A stretch of 64,000 bases of DNA, from positions 3,534,001 through 3,598,000 of the forward strand of contig NZ_CP060034.1 of assembly GCF_023208195.1 (NCBI RefSeq), written 5' to 3'. Positions 7,725-15,900 of the stretch are shown in pieces; position 1 is the stretch's first letter, and the number at the start of each line of letters is the position of its first letter. A program made the translations under genes and the position numbers. The notes under the pieces are model-generated. The model worked only from the letters and a program-made list of their open reading frames with translations. It searched no databases and had not been told where the DNA came from. The stretch is from Nocardioides sp. InS609-2. Its GTDB lineage: Bacteria > Actinomycetota > Actinomycetes > Propionibacteriales > Nocardioidaceae.

Positions 7725-8426
7725 ATGGCCACCGAGAAGATCACCGTCGAGGTCCGCGAGGAGTTCGGCAAGGGTGCGGCCCGCCGCATCCGCCGCGACA
7801 ACAAGATCCCCGCCGTGGTCTACGGCCACGGCAACGACACGGTGCACGTGACCCTGCCGGGCCACGTCACGATGATGGCGCTCAAGCGCGGCGGCGCCAA
7901 CGCGCTGCTCGACCTCGACATCGACGGCCAGTCGCAGCTCGCGCTGGCCCGCGAGGTGCAGGTCGACCCGCTCCGTCGCGTCATCGAGCACATCGACTTC
8001 ATCGCCGTACGCCGGGGCGAGAAGGTCACCGTCGACGTCCCGATCCACACCGTCGGCGAGGCCGGCCCCGAGACCCTGGTCGTGACGGAGAACGCCACCG
8101 TCCAGGTCGAGGCCGAGGCAACGCACATCCCCGAGCAGATCGAGGTCGACATCGAGGGCGCCGCCATCGGCACCCAGATCCACGCCTCCGACCTGCGCCT
8201 GCCCGAGGGCACCACGCTGCTCACCGACCCGGAGACGCTGGTCATCAACATCACCCAGCAGGTCACCGCCGAGGCCCTGGAGGCCGAGCTGGAGGAGGCC
8301 GAGGCCGAGGCCGGCATCGTGCACGAGCCGTCCGACGACGCCCTGGGCGAGGCGCAGGTCGAGGCCGCTGCCGAGGACGAGGCCCGCGAGAGCGGCGACG
8401 CGTCCCAGGGCGACTCCTCCGAGTGA
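7725..8426 (+). CDS. rplY: 50S ribosomal protein L25 / general stress protein Ctc
   Basis: Binds 5S rRNA in the large ribosomal subunit; the long TL5/CTC form, 233 aa. The N-terminal L25 barrel starts with MATEKITVEVREEFGKGAARRIRR, here split by conserved KIPAVVYGHG near residue 28. The C-terminal beta domain (about residues 100-190: VDVPIHTVGEAGPETLVV) is typical of CTC. The acidic tail of about 50 residues (EELEEAEAEAG...) is common in actinobacteria. A strong site (AGGAG) precedes ATG 7725. It is followed by pth, the usual order. Confidence 0.95.
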   Translation: MATEKITVEVREEFGKGAARRIRRDNKIPAVVYGHGNDTVHVTLPGHVTMMALKRGGANALLDLDIDGQSQLALAREVQVDPLRRVIEHIDFIAVRRGEKVTVDVPIHTVGEAGPETLVVTENATVQVEAEATHIPEQIEVDIEGAAIGTQIHASDLRLPEGTTLLTDPETLVINITQQVTAEALEAELEEAEAEAGIVHEPSDDALGEAQVEAAAEDEARESGDASQGDSSE

Positions 8427-8441
8427 TCCGCGGCCGGTTCT

Positions 8442-8468
8442 CGAGGTGGTGGCGACACGACCACCTCG
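8442..8468 (+). terminator. Stem-loop between rplY and pth
   Basis: CGAGGTGGT (8442-8450) and ACCACCTCG (8460-8468) form a perfect 9-bp stem with a 9-nt loop. No U-tract follows, which is common for actinobacterial intrinsic terminators. It would separate rplY from pth, and pth has its own leaderless-type promoter just downstream. Confidence 0.5.
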
Positions 8469-8494
8469 GGGCCGGCACGCACCGAACGGACCGG

Positions 8495-8500
8495 GATACT
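8495..8500 (+). promoter_or_regulatory. Candidate -10 box for pth, leaderless type
   Basis: GATACT, then 6 nt, then ATG 8507. There is no Shine-Dalgarno sequence. This decides the start against the in-frame upstream extension that begins inside the rplY stop region. Confidence 0.5.
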
Positions 8501-8506
8501 CCTGCC

Positions 8507-9109
8507 ATGACGACCGACCAGACGAACGATGTGTGGCTGGTGGTCGGGCTTGGGAATCCCGGTCCTTCCTATTCCGGGCACCGCCACAACGTCGGCTACC
8601 TCGTGGTAGACGAGCTGGCGCAGCGGATGGGCCAGTCGTTCAAGGCCGACCGGTCCGGCCGGGCCGAGCTGGTCGAGGGCCGGTTCGCGGCCCCCGGCAC
8701 ACCCGGGCCGCGCGTCGTACTCATGAAGCCGCGGTCGTACATGAACGAGAGCGGCGGCGCGGTGTCGACGCTCGCGAAGTTCTACAAGGTGGTGCCCGAC
8801 CGCATCGTCGCGATTCACGACGAGCTCGACATCGCGTTCGGCACGCTGCGCGCCAAGCTGGGCGGCGGTGACAACGGGCACAACGGGCTGCGCTCGATGC
8901 GTTCCTCGCTCGGCACGGGTGACTTCCACCGGGTCCGCGCCGGCATCGGCCGGCCCCCCGGTCGGCAGTCGGTGGCTGACTTCGTGCTGTCCAACTACTC
9001 GTCGGTGGAGCGCAAGGAACTGCCCTTCCAGGTGACGGATGCGGCCGATGCGGTCGAGTGCCTGGTCGCCCAGGGACTCGAGAAGGCGCAGCAGATGTTC
9101 AACTCGTGA
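8507..9109 (+). CDS. pth: Peptidyl-tRNA hydrolase
   Basis: Releases peptides from peptidyl-tRNAs that drop off the ribosome; 200 aa, typical length. Visible motifs are VVGLGNPGPSYSGHRHNVGY with the catalytic histidine near residue 27, MNESGGAV with the substrate-binding asparagine, and HDELDIAFGTLRAKLGGG with the catalytic aspartate near 106, then GHNGLRSM. The frame extends 28 codons upstream, but those residues are unlike Pth and the -10-like GATACT at 8495 supports the ATG at 8507. In many actinobacteria mfd follows closely; here a large locus intervenes. Confidence 0.95.
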   Translation: MTTDQTNDVWLVVGLGNPGPSYSGHRHNVGYLVVDELAQRMGQSFKADRSGRAELVEGRFAAPGTPGPRVVLMKPRSYMNESGGAVSTLAKFYKVVPDRIVAIHDELDIAFGTLRAKLGGGDNGHNGLRSMRSSLGTGDFHRVRAGIGRPPGRQSVADFVLSNYSSVERKELPFQVTDAADAVECLVAQGLEKAQQMFNS

Positions 9110-9181
9110 CCCTCCCGGATGTGTCTGAATCGGGGACCCACCTACCCGATATGGGCCATTCGCTCGGCGCGTCCGCGCGGC

Positions 9182-9187
9182 TACTCT
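9182..9187 (+). promoter_or_regulatory. Candidate -10 box upstream of the hypothetical gene at 9248
   Basis: TACTCT about 60 nt upstream of ATG 9248. No convincing -35 is seen. Low confidence. Confidence 0.3.
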
Positions 9188-9247
9188 CCTTCCGTGCGGG
9201 CCTGGGGAGGTCAGTCGCGGCGCACGGGGTGGGGGAGAAGACCGGTC

Positions 9248-9718
9248 ATGGTTGAGGACATTTTGGATCAGCCCGATGGACGCATCATCGCGTCGCCGTC
9301 GTCGGAGGCCTGGACACTCCTCGTCGAGGAGTGCATGGACCACCTCGACGGCCGCGACCGCGACCGGCCAGAAAGCCGGCTGGTCTGGCTGGCCACGAGG
9401 CTGCAGGAGTTCCTGGGCCTTCGAGCGTGGTGGGTCGCTGCGTCGTTCGAGCGCGAGCTGGTCACCGTCGACTCGTCAGGTCACGGTCCCGTGCAAGGTC
9501 AGATCGACCGGCTTGACGACGCCCGGCTGCTGATCGACGGGTGTGATCCCGACGCGCAGGAGTGGCTGCTCGTGCTCCAGCGTGGGCCGGGTGGCTACGA
9601 CCTGCGCCTGGCCCGACCGCTCGTGACCGCCCTGGTCTACGCAGCCCTTGGCTTCCCACGGCCGCCGGCCGCCTCGGGAGTGCGCTGGCCAGCGCGCCGA
9701 TTCGACTCGACCGCCTGA
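9248..9718 (+). CDS. Conserved-looking hypothetical protein, possible GAF-like fold
   Basis: 156 aa, soluble, no signal peptide or membrane segment. I do not recognise it firmly. The ATG at 9248 follows GGGGGAGAAG with good spacing; the frame is open 43 codons further upstream but that part is low-quality. The pattern SSEAWTLLVEECMDHLDGRD, an amphipathic helix, a strand-rich middle (RAWWVAASFERELVTVDSS) and an RLARPLVTALVYAALGF end loosely resembles small GAF/sensor domains. That is only a shape impression. It lies between pth and a TetR gene and points towards the TetR gene, so it is probably monocistronic. Confidence 0.7.
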   Translation: MVEDILDQPDGRIIASPSSEAWTLLVEECMDHLDGRDRDRPESRLVWLATRLQEFLGLRAWWVAASFERELVTVDSSGHGPVQGQIDRLDDARLLIDGCDPDAQEWLLVLQRGPGGYDLRLARPLVTALVYAALGFPRPPAASGVRWPARRFDSTA

Positions 9719-9767
9719 TCGAGCCGCCCCTGATCCCGCCCGCCTGGCCGACGTATCCGGTGCTGGG

Positions 9768-10463
9768 TCAGGGACGGGCGCCCAGGACGCCGTCGAGGTG
9801 CGACGCGAAGGCGGCGTCACCCTCGTCGACGGCCCACGTGACGATCCCGAAGTGCTCGAGGTAGAGCCAGCCGAAGCAGTTCGTGCACACGAGCATCGCC
9901 TGGCCGAAGAGCTCCTGGTCGATGTCGACGGGCAGCGCCTGCACCGCCGCCACGGCATCGGCGCTGAGCGTCGGCTGGCTCACGCTCGGCGCGATGCTGC
10001 CGTCTGCCAGCGCGGCCATCGCGGCTGCCAGCGGCAGCGACACCAGTCGCTGCATCTCTTCCGACCGCGCCATGTCGGGACGGGTCTGCTCGTCGCGGTT
10101 GGCGAAGATCAGCTCAAACTCCGAGCGGTGCGTGTGCGTCCACGCCCGCATGGCCACGAACATCGCCCGGAGCCGCTCTACGGGCCTGAGTGCCTCGTCA
10201 GAGGACGCGCTCGACACCGCCTTGGCGGCGGACTCCAGCGCGTCGGCGCTCAGCGCTGCGACGAGGGCGCCGCGGGAGTCGAAGTAGCGGTAGAGCGCCG
10301 AGGGCGTCACCCCCACGTCGCGAGCGACCGCCCGCAGCGACAGCTCACCGGGCCCGTAGCGGAGCAGGTGCTCCCGGGCGGCCTGCTTGATCTCCAGGAG
10401 AGCTGCTTCGCGCACGCGAGCACGACGTGCACCCGGCGCGTCGGTGGGGTTCTCGGATGTCAT
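9768..10463 (-). CDS. TetR family transcriptional regulator
   Basis: 231 aa. The N-terminal helix-turn-helix is clear: LSLRAVARDVGVTPSALYRY followed by FDSRGALVAAL, residues about 40-70. The C-terminal ligand/dimer domain contains the HRSEFELIFANRD and CFGWLYLEHFGIV segments of the WHG-type TetR C-terminal domain. It is divergent from the sugar transferase gene at 10871, and the 407-bp gap contains a perfect 7-1-7 palindrome at 10603-10617 that could be its operator. It may therefore control itself and the entry to the polysaccharide locus (inference). The ATG at 10463 is the only good start. Confidence 0.9.
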   Translation of the reverse strand: MTSENPTDAPGARRARVREAALLEIKQAAREHLLRYGPGELSLRAVARDVGVTPSALYRYFDSRGALVAALSADALESAAKAVSSASSDEALRPVERLRAMFVAMRAWTHTHRSEFELIFANRDEQTRPDMARSEEMQRLVSLPLAAAMAALADGSIAPSVSQPTLSADAVAAVQALPVDIDQELFGQAMLVCTNCFGWLYLEHFGIVTWAVDEGDAAFASHLDGVLGARP

Positions 10464-10602
10464 CGTGCGGCGGCACCTGTCGTGAGGCGGTAGGCAGGGA
10501 CACCGTACGCGGTCCGGGACCGCATGTGACCAGGTTCACCCGGCCCCGGGAGTCCCCGAACCGGCTTCGTCAATTCCGGGTATGACAACGGTGTTCGCGG
10601 TA

Positions 10603-10617
10603 GAGAACACTGTTCTC
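10603..10617. promoter_or_regulatory. Perfect palindrome, candidate TetR operator
   Basis: GAGAACA-C-TGTTCTC, two 7-bp arms around one base, 140 bp upstream of the TetR start and 254 bp upstream of the sugar transferase start. Size and position fit a TetR-family operator. Direct binding is not shown. Confidence 0.5.
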
Positions 10618-10656
10618 GTCAGCCGAAATGGGGGTGCCGCATGGCGACAATCATGA

Positions 10657-10711
10657 ACCACACCAGTCTCCGACGACGCCCAGACCGCGTTCAGTGTGGT
10701 CGTCGTCGGAG
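10657..10711 (+). promoter_or_regulatory. Leader RNA element with interleaved stems (pseudoknot or switch topology)
   Basis: ACCACAC (10657-10663) pairs with GTGTGGT (10694-10700), and CTCCGACGACG (10668-10678) pairs with CGTCGTCGGAG (10701-10711). The order A-B-A'-B' cannot form as nested hairpins, so it is either an H-type pseudoknot or two mutually exclusive hairpins. It lies 160-215 nt before the first polysaccharide gene. Confidence 0.45.
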
Positions 10712-10870
10712 TGCAGATGAGGCCGGTGCGGGCCACGGCCGGGCCGCACCAACGAAGTCCCCCCCTTCAGGCCGTCTGCACGGGTGGGGTCCGACGCGAG
10801 ACGTTGCGTGTCAGCCGATCGCGATGGGCCCCACCAACCGCTCTTTCTCGAGCACGGCACGGGGCCGCGG

Positions 10871-12265
10871 ATGACTTCGCTCGAACTCTCCGTCGGCGCG
10901 AGCCGCTCTCGCCTCATTACGTGGCCCTTCAGCACGTACGCCGCCTGGGTCGCCGCCGTCATCCTTGCGATCGTCTCCACCGGTGCCGCGATCGGCGTGC
11001 TCGCCGGCCTCGGCCCGGGCGTCACGGCGCTCGGGTGTGTCGGCGCCGTGGTCGGTGTGGCCATGGCCCGCCGCGACGTCGGCCGTGGTGCCGAGGCACG
11101 CATCGGCATCTACCTACGACACCAGATGACCTCGCTCGGTGCCGTGTCCGTGCTGGTCGTGCTGATGGGCGTGGACCGTCCCTCCCAGCTCCTGGCCGGC
11201 TTCGCGGCGCAGTTCGCGATAGTCGGCGTGCTGGCCCGCGGCGCCACCAATGTGACCGCCCACCCCGCGACCGCCCGCCGGGTCATGCTCGTCGGCGACC
11301 AGGACGGCTCCGCGCAGGCACTCGCACAGCTCCGGCGCACCGCCGGCTGCGACGTCGTGGGTGTGGGCCTGCTGGGCGACGTCTCCGAGCGCTCCCTCGA
11401 TCTCCCCGACGTGATGACCTGTGCACTCACGTCGATCGAGCGGATCGTCGAGATGGCGGATGCCTGGCACGTCGACACTTTGGCGGTCGCGCCGTCGATG
11501 CACCTCAACTCCATGGCTCTGCGGCGGTTGTCCTGGCGTCTGGCCGAGGCCAACGTCCGCCTCGTCGTTCTCGGGCTCCCCGACGGGGTCTCCCGCCGCA
11601 GAGTCACCCCGCTCCGGCTCGGGGCCGCCACCGGAGTCGAAGTGGGCGCTCCCCGTCCGGGGCGCATCGATCGCGTCGGCAAGGCCGTTCTCGACCGGGT
11701 CGCCGCTGCCGCGATCCTGATGATGTCGATGCCTGTGCTCATCGCCTGTGCGGTCGCGATCCGCCTCGAGTCCCCGGGCCCTGCCGTGTTCAAGCAGACG
11801 CGCGTGGGCCGCGACGGCACTCCCTTCACGATGTACAAGTTGCGCTCGATGTCGTGCGACGCCGAGGAGCGCAAGGCCGAGCTCGCCGAGCTCAACGAAG
11901 GCAACGGGCGGCTGTTCAAGATGAAGCAGGACCCTCGCGTCACCCGCGTGGGTGGCCTGCTGCGCAAGACTTCACTCGATGAGCTGCCGCAGATGATCAA
12001 CGTGATGCGCGGCGAGATGTCGCTTGTCGGGCCCCGCCCCGCTCTCCCGGGCGAGGTTGCCCAGTACAACGACGACGAGCGCCGCCGCCTCGCCGTACGC
12101 CCCGGCCTCACCGGGTTGTGGCAGGTCAGTGGCCGGTCCGACCTGAGCCATGACGAGTCCGTGCGGCTCGACCTCGAGTACACCGACAACTGGGACCTCG
12201 GCGAGGATCTGCGCATCGGTCTCAAGACCTTCGCCGCGGTCACCCGGTCGTCAGGGGCCTACTGA
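10871..12265 (+). CDS. Polyprenyl-phosphate glycosyl-1-phosphate transferase (initiating sugar transferase)
   Basis: Membrane enzyme that starts repeat-unit synthesis by moving a sugar-1-phosphate from a UDP-sugar to undecaprenyl or decaprenyl phosphate; 464 aa. The N-terminal third holds hydrophobic segments, the middle a CoA-binding/Rossmann-like domain (RRVMLVGDQDGSAQALAQ, near residue 138), then a membrane anchor (VAAAAILMMSMPVLIACAVA) and the catalytic PF02397-type domain: AVFKQTRVGRDGTPFTMYK, LRKTSLDELPQMINVMRG with EMSLVGPRP, and RPGLTGLWQVSGRSDL. ATG 10871 is taken as start because the region before it has non-coding composition. It converges on the WbpD-like gene with a 7-bp overlap. 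Sugar specificity cannot be read from sequence; a GlcNAc- or glucose-type substrate is plausible. Confidence 0.92.
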   Translation: MTSLELSVGASRSRLITWPFSTYAAWVAAVILAIVSTGAAIGVLAGLGPGVTALGCVGAVVGVAMARRDVGRGAEARIGIYLRHQMTSLGAVSVLVVLMGVDRPSQLLAGFAAQFAIVGVLARGATNVTAHPATARRVMLVGDQDGSAQALAQLRRTAGCDVVGVGLLGDVSERSLDLPDVMTCALTSIERIVEMADAWHVDTLAVAPSMHLNSMALRRLSWRLAEANVRLVVLGLPDGVSRRRVTPLRLGAATGVEVGAPRPGRIDRVGKAVLDRVAAAAILMMSMPVLIACAVAIRLESPGPAVFKQTRVGRDGTPFTMYKLRSMSCDAEERKAELAELNEGNGRLFKMKQDPRVTRVGGLLRKTSLDELPQMINVMRGEMSLVGPRPALPGEVAQYNDDERRRLAVRPGLTGLWQVSGRSDLSHDESVRLDLEYTDNWDLGEDLRIGLKTFAAVTRSSGAY

Positions 12266-12864
12266 TGCGTCTCGTGCAGCAGACCATCCGACTCGACGTA
12301 CTCCGCCCCGGTGCGTGGACACCTGAAAGCTTCAGCCCCGTGACGTTCCAGCGCCTCCCCAGCGCGCCCCACCCAGCCGACGCGCCGCGCGGGAATGCCA
12401 ACGACCAGGGCGAAGTCGGGTACGTCGCGAGTGACAACCGAACCCGCGCCGACCATGGCCCAGCGGCCGATGGTCACGGGCGCGACGACCACCGCGCGGG
12501 CGCCGATCGAGGCACCCTCGCGCACCACAACGGCCACTGCTTCCCAGTCGTCGCCGGTCTGGAGCCGACCGTCGGGCATCACGGCGCGCGGCATCAGGTC
12601 ATTGGTGAAGACGACCGCGGGGCCTATGAAGACGCCGTCCTCGACGACGGCCGGCTCGTAGACGAGTGCGTAGTTCTGCAGTTTGCACCGGTTGCCGAGC
12701 CGAACTCCCGGGCCGACGTAGGCGCCCCGGCCGATGATGCACTCGTCTCCGATGACCGCGTCCTCACGGACCTGGGCCAGGTGCCAGACGAGAGTCCCGC
12801 TCCCGATGATCGCCTCGTCGGACACGTCGGCGGAGGGTTCGATACGCGGCGGCCCTGGCGTCAT
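12259..12864 (-). CDS. Hexapeptide-repeat N-acetyltransferase, WbpD/WlbB-like
   Basis: 201-aa left-handed beta-helix acyltransferase. Repeats include LAQVREDAVIGDECIIGRGA, YVGPGVRLGNRCKLQNYALV and SIGARAVVVAPVTIGRW, with the FIGPAVVFTNDLMPRA segment characteristic of WbpD/WlbB enzymes, which acetylate the 3-amino group of UDP-2-acetamido-3-amino-2,3-dideoxyglucuronate. The partners WbpB-like (17705) and WbpE-like (21544) lie in the operon to the right. The start at 12864 (MTPGPPRIEPSADVS) is supported by TACGCT 7 nt upstream; the longer frame to 12921 would overlap the promoter of the divergent gene. Substrate assignment is inference from family and context. Confidence 0.85.
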   Translation of the reverse strand: MTPGPPRIEPSADVSDEAIIGSGTLVWHLAQVREDAVIGDECIIGRGAYVGPGVRLGNRCKLQNYALVYEPAVVEDGVFIGPAVVFTNDLMPRAVMPDGRLQTGDDWEAVAVVVREGASIGARAVVVAPVTIGRWAMVGAGSVVTRDVPDFALVVGIPARRVGWVGRAGEALERHGAEAFRCPRTGAEYVESDGLLHETHQ

Positions 12865-12871
12865 GGCCCGC

Positions 12872-12877
12872 AGCGTA
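12872..12877 (-). promoter_or_regulatory. Candidate -10 box for the WbpD-like gene, leaderless type
   Basis: On the minus strand TACGCT, then 7 nt, then the ATG at 12864. It sits in the 71-bp gap to the divergent secreted-protein gene. Confidence 0.5.
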
Positions 12878-12935
12878 GCCCCCGCACGGGATGGGTGCGA
12901 TGAACACTCGGCAGAGCTCAACGAGGAGACCTCCC

Positions 12936-15900
12936 ATGGTGTCCAGGCTCGCCGCGCTCGTCGCGACGCTCATGATGGCTGCCCTGATGGCCGTGGTCAC
13001 GCCGGGAGCACCTGCCCTCGCGGCGGGGGACCCCTGCGGTGTCGGCGGCAACAAGATCGCCTGTGAGAACTCCAAGCCCGGCACCGACCCCAGCGTCTGG
13101 GACATCAGCGGTGCCGGCGACCCCGCCATCCAGGGCTTCGCAACCGACATCTCGGTCAACCTCGGCCAGCGAATCGACTTCAAGGTCGACACCACTGCCT
13201 CGGCCTACACCGCCGACATCTACCGGATGGGCTACTACGGCGGCCTCGGCGCCCGCAAGATCGCAAGCGTCACGCCAACTCCGCGCAACCAGCCCAACTG
13301 CGTCACCGACGTCACGACCGCCCTCTACGACTGCGGCAACTGGGCTGTCTCCGCCTCGTGGACCGTCCCGACCACGGCCGTCTCGGGCGTCTACATCGCC
13401 CACATCAAGCGGTCCACTGGCGCAGGCAGCCACATCACCTTCATCGTGCGCGACGACGCCAGCACCTCCGACGTCGTCTTCCAGACCTCCGACCCGACGT
13501 GGCAGGCCTACAACACCTATGGCGGGGCGTACTTCTACGGCGGCGGCGCCAACGGCCGCGCGTACAAGGTCAGCTACAACCGGCCGGTGCTCACCCGTGG
13601 CCGTGAGTCCGGGCGCGACTTCTTCATGTCGAGCGAGTACGCCATGGTGCGCTTCATGGAGCGCAACGGCTACGACGTCAGCTACATGGCCGGCGTCGAC
13701 AGCGACCGCCGAGGCCAGCTGATCAAGAACCACAAGGTCTTCTTGTCGATCGGCCACGACGAGTACTGGAGCAAGGCCCAGCGGGCCAATGTCGAGGCTG
13801 CCCGCGACGCGGGGGTGAACCTGCAGTTCCTGGCCGGCAACGAGGTCTACTGGAAGACGCGCTACCAGCCCTCGATCGACGGCACCAACACCGCCTACCG
13901 CACCTTGACCTCCTACAAGGAGACCTTGGCCAACGCCAAGATCGACCCCGACACCGAGTGGACCGGCACCTGGCGCGACCCGCGTTTCGCACCGAAGAGC
14001 GCCGGGGCCGGAGTGCCCGAGAACTCACTCATCGGCACCCAGTACATGGTCAACTTCAGTGACCTGGCCATGACCGTCAGCGCCGCCGAGGGCAAGTTGC
14101 GGCTGTGGCGCAACACGTCCGTGGCGAACCTTGCCTCCGGCTCGGCCACGCTGGCCAAGCACACCATCGGGTACGAGTCCAACGAGGACGTCGACAACGG
14201 GCGTCGGCCCGCGGGCCTGATCGCGTTGTCCACCACCACCGGTGCCGTCCCGGAGTACCTCCAGGACTTCGGCAACACGGTCCAGGCCGGCACGACCACC
14301 CACCACCTCACCATGTACAAGGCCGCCAGCGGTGCGCTCGTCTTCAGCGCCGGCACCGTGCAGTGGGCGTGGGGCCTCGACGCGCAGCACGACTCCGGGT
14401 TCGCGCCCGAGCCGGCCGACGTACGAATGCAGCAGGCGCAGGTCAACCTGCTCGCCGACATGAGCGCCCAGCCCGCGACCCTGGCCGCCAACCTGGTGGC
14501 GGCCACGAAGTCGACGGACACGACGAAGCCGACGGTCACGGTATCCAGCCCGGCCGCCAACGCCGTGCTCAACAACGGGCAGACCGTCACCGTCACCGGC
14601 ACCGCCGCCGACCTCGGCGGGCGCGTGGCCGGAGTCGAGGTCTCCACCGACGCCGGCGTGACGTGGCACGCCGCGACCGGCACGACCGCGTGGACCTACG
14701 CCTACGCGCCGAGGAGCGTCGGCAGCAGCCCGATCCGGGTGCGTGCCATCGACGACAGCGCCAACATCGGCGACACCGTCTCCCAGGCCGTGAGCGTGAC
14801 GTGTCCGTGCAGCATCTTCGGGCCCGAAGTCCCCAAGATCACCGCGGCCAACGACAGCTCTGCCAACGAGCTCGGCGTCCGCATCGTCGCGCTCGCCGAC
14901 GGCTTCGTCACCGGCGTCCGCTTCTACAAGGGCACCGGCAACTCCGGCACCCACGTCGGCTCGCTCTGGAGCTCCTCCGGCCAGCGCCTGGCCCAGGCGA
15001 CCTTCACCAACGAGACGGCCACCGGGTGGCAGCAGGTCGCCTTCGCCAGCGCGGTCCCGGTGACGGCGGGCCAGGTCTATGTCGCCTCCTACACCGCACC
15101 GGCGGGTCGCTACGCCCTCAAGACCTGGGGCTTCTCCGACGGGCCGCAGGAAGCTGGAGCCTTCGTAATCGAGGGTGGGTACGGCGCGGCGGCGGGCGGC
15201 CGCTACGCAGCACCCGGTGCGTTCCCGGCCTCGAGCTACCAGAACTCCAACTACTACGTCGACGTCACCTTCAACGCGACCGACAGCGCACCATTGATCG
15301 CCCTCGACCAGTGGCCGCTCGCCGGCTCCTCCAGCGTGCCGACCAACACCACGGTGAGCGCCAGGTACTCCAAGCCCCTCGCTCCCGGCACCGCGGGCCT
15401 CACCCTGAAGGACGCCAACGGCACGACGGTCGCGGGCAGCACGAGCTACGACTCCGTCTCGCGAACCGTGACGTTCACGCCGTCGGCGCCGCTCGCCGGC
15501 TTCGTCAAGTACACCGCCACGCTCTCGGGCACCGACGCCCAGGGCAACCCCGTCACGACCGGCGGTACATGGTCGTTCACTACCGTCAAACCGCCGAGCA
15601 CGCCCGGGGTCTGCCCGTGCACGCTCTTCGACGACTCGCTGATGCCGACGTTGCTCGAGGATGCCGACCGTAGCCCCGTGACCCTCGGCGTGCGATTCAC
15701 CCCCGACGTCGACGGGCAGATCACCTCGGTCCGCTTCTACAAGGGCCTCAACAACACCGGTCCGCACACCGGCACCCTCTGGGGGGCAAGCGGCACGAGC
15801 CTGGCGACCGGCACGTTCGCCGACGAGTCGACGACCGGCTGGCAGACTCTGACCTTCCCGACCCCGGTGCCCGTACGCAAGGACACCCAGTACGTCGCGT

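Larger units (their letters stand above)
10464..10870. other. 407-bp divergent regulatory region, no gene supported
   Basis: It holds a perfect palindrome (10603-10617), two interleaved stems (10657-10711) and further GC stems: GGTGCGG/CCGCACC at about 10725-10750 and GGTGGGG/CCCCACC at 10783-10789 and 10829-10835. A 77-codon frame (10641-10874) crosses it and ends in an ATGA overlap with the sugar transferase start, but its third-position GC is far below that of the real genes here, so I do not call it a gene. Confidence 0.6.

Noticed and set aside
10641..10874. 77-codon frame before the sugar transferase, ending in an ATGA overlap
   Set aside because: Third-position GC is only about two thirds and residues look random; kept only as a possible coupled leader frame in the RNA finding.
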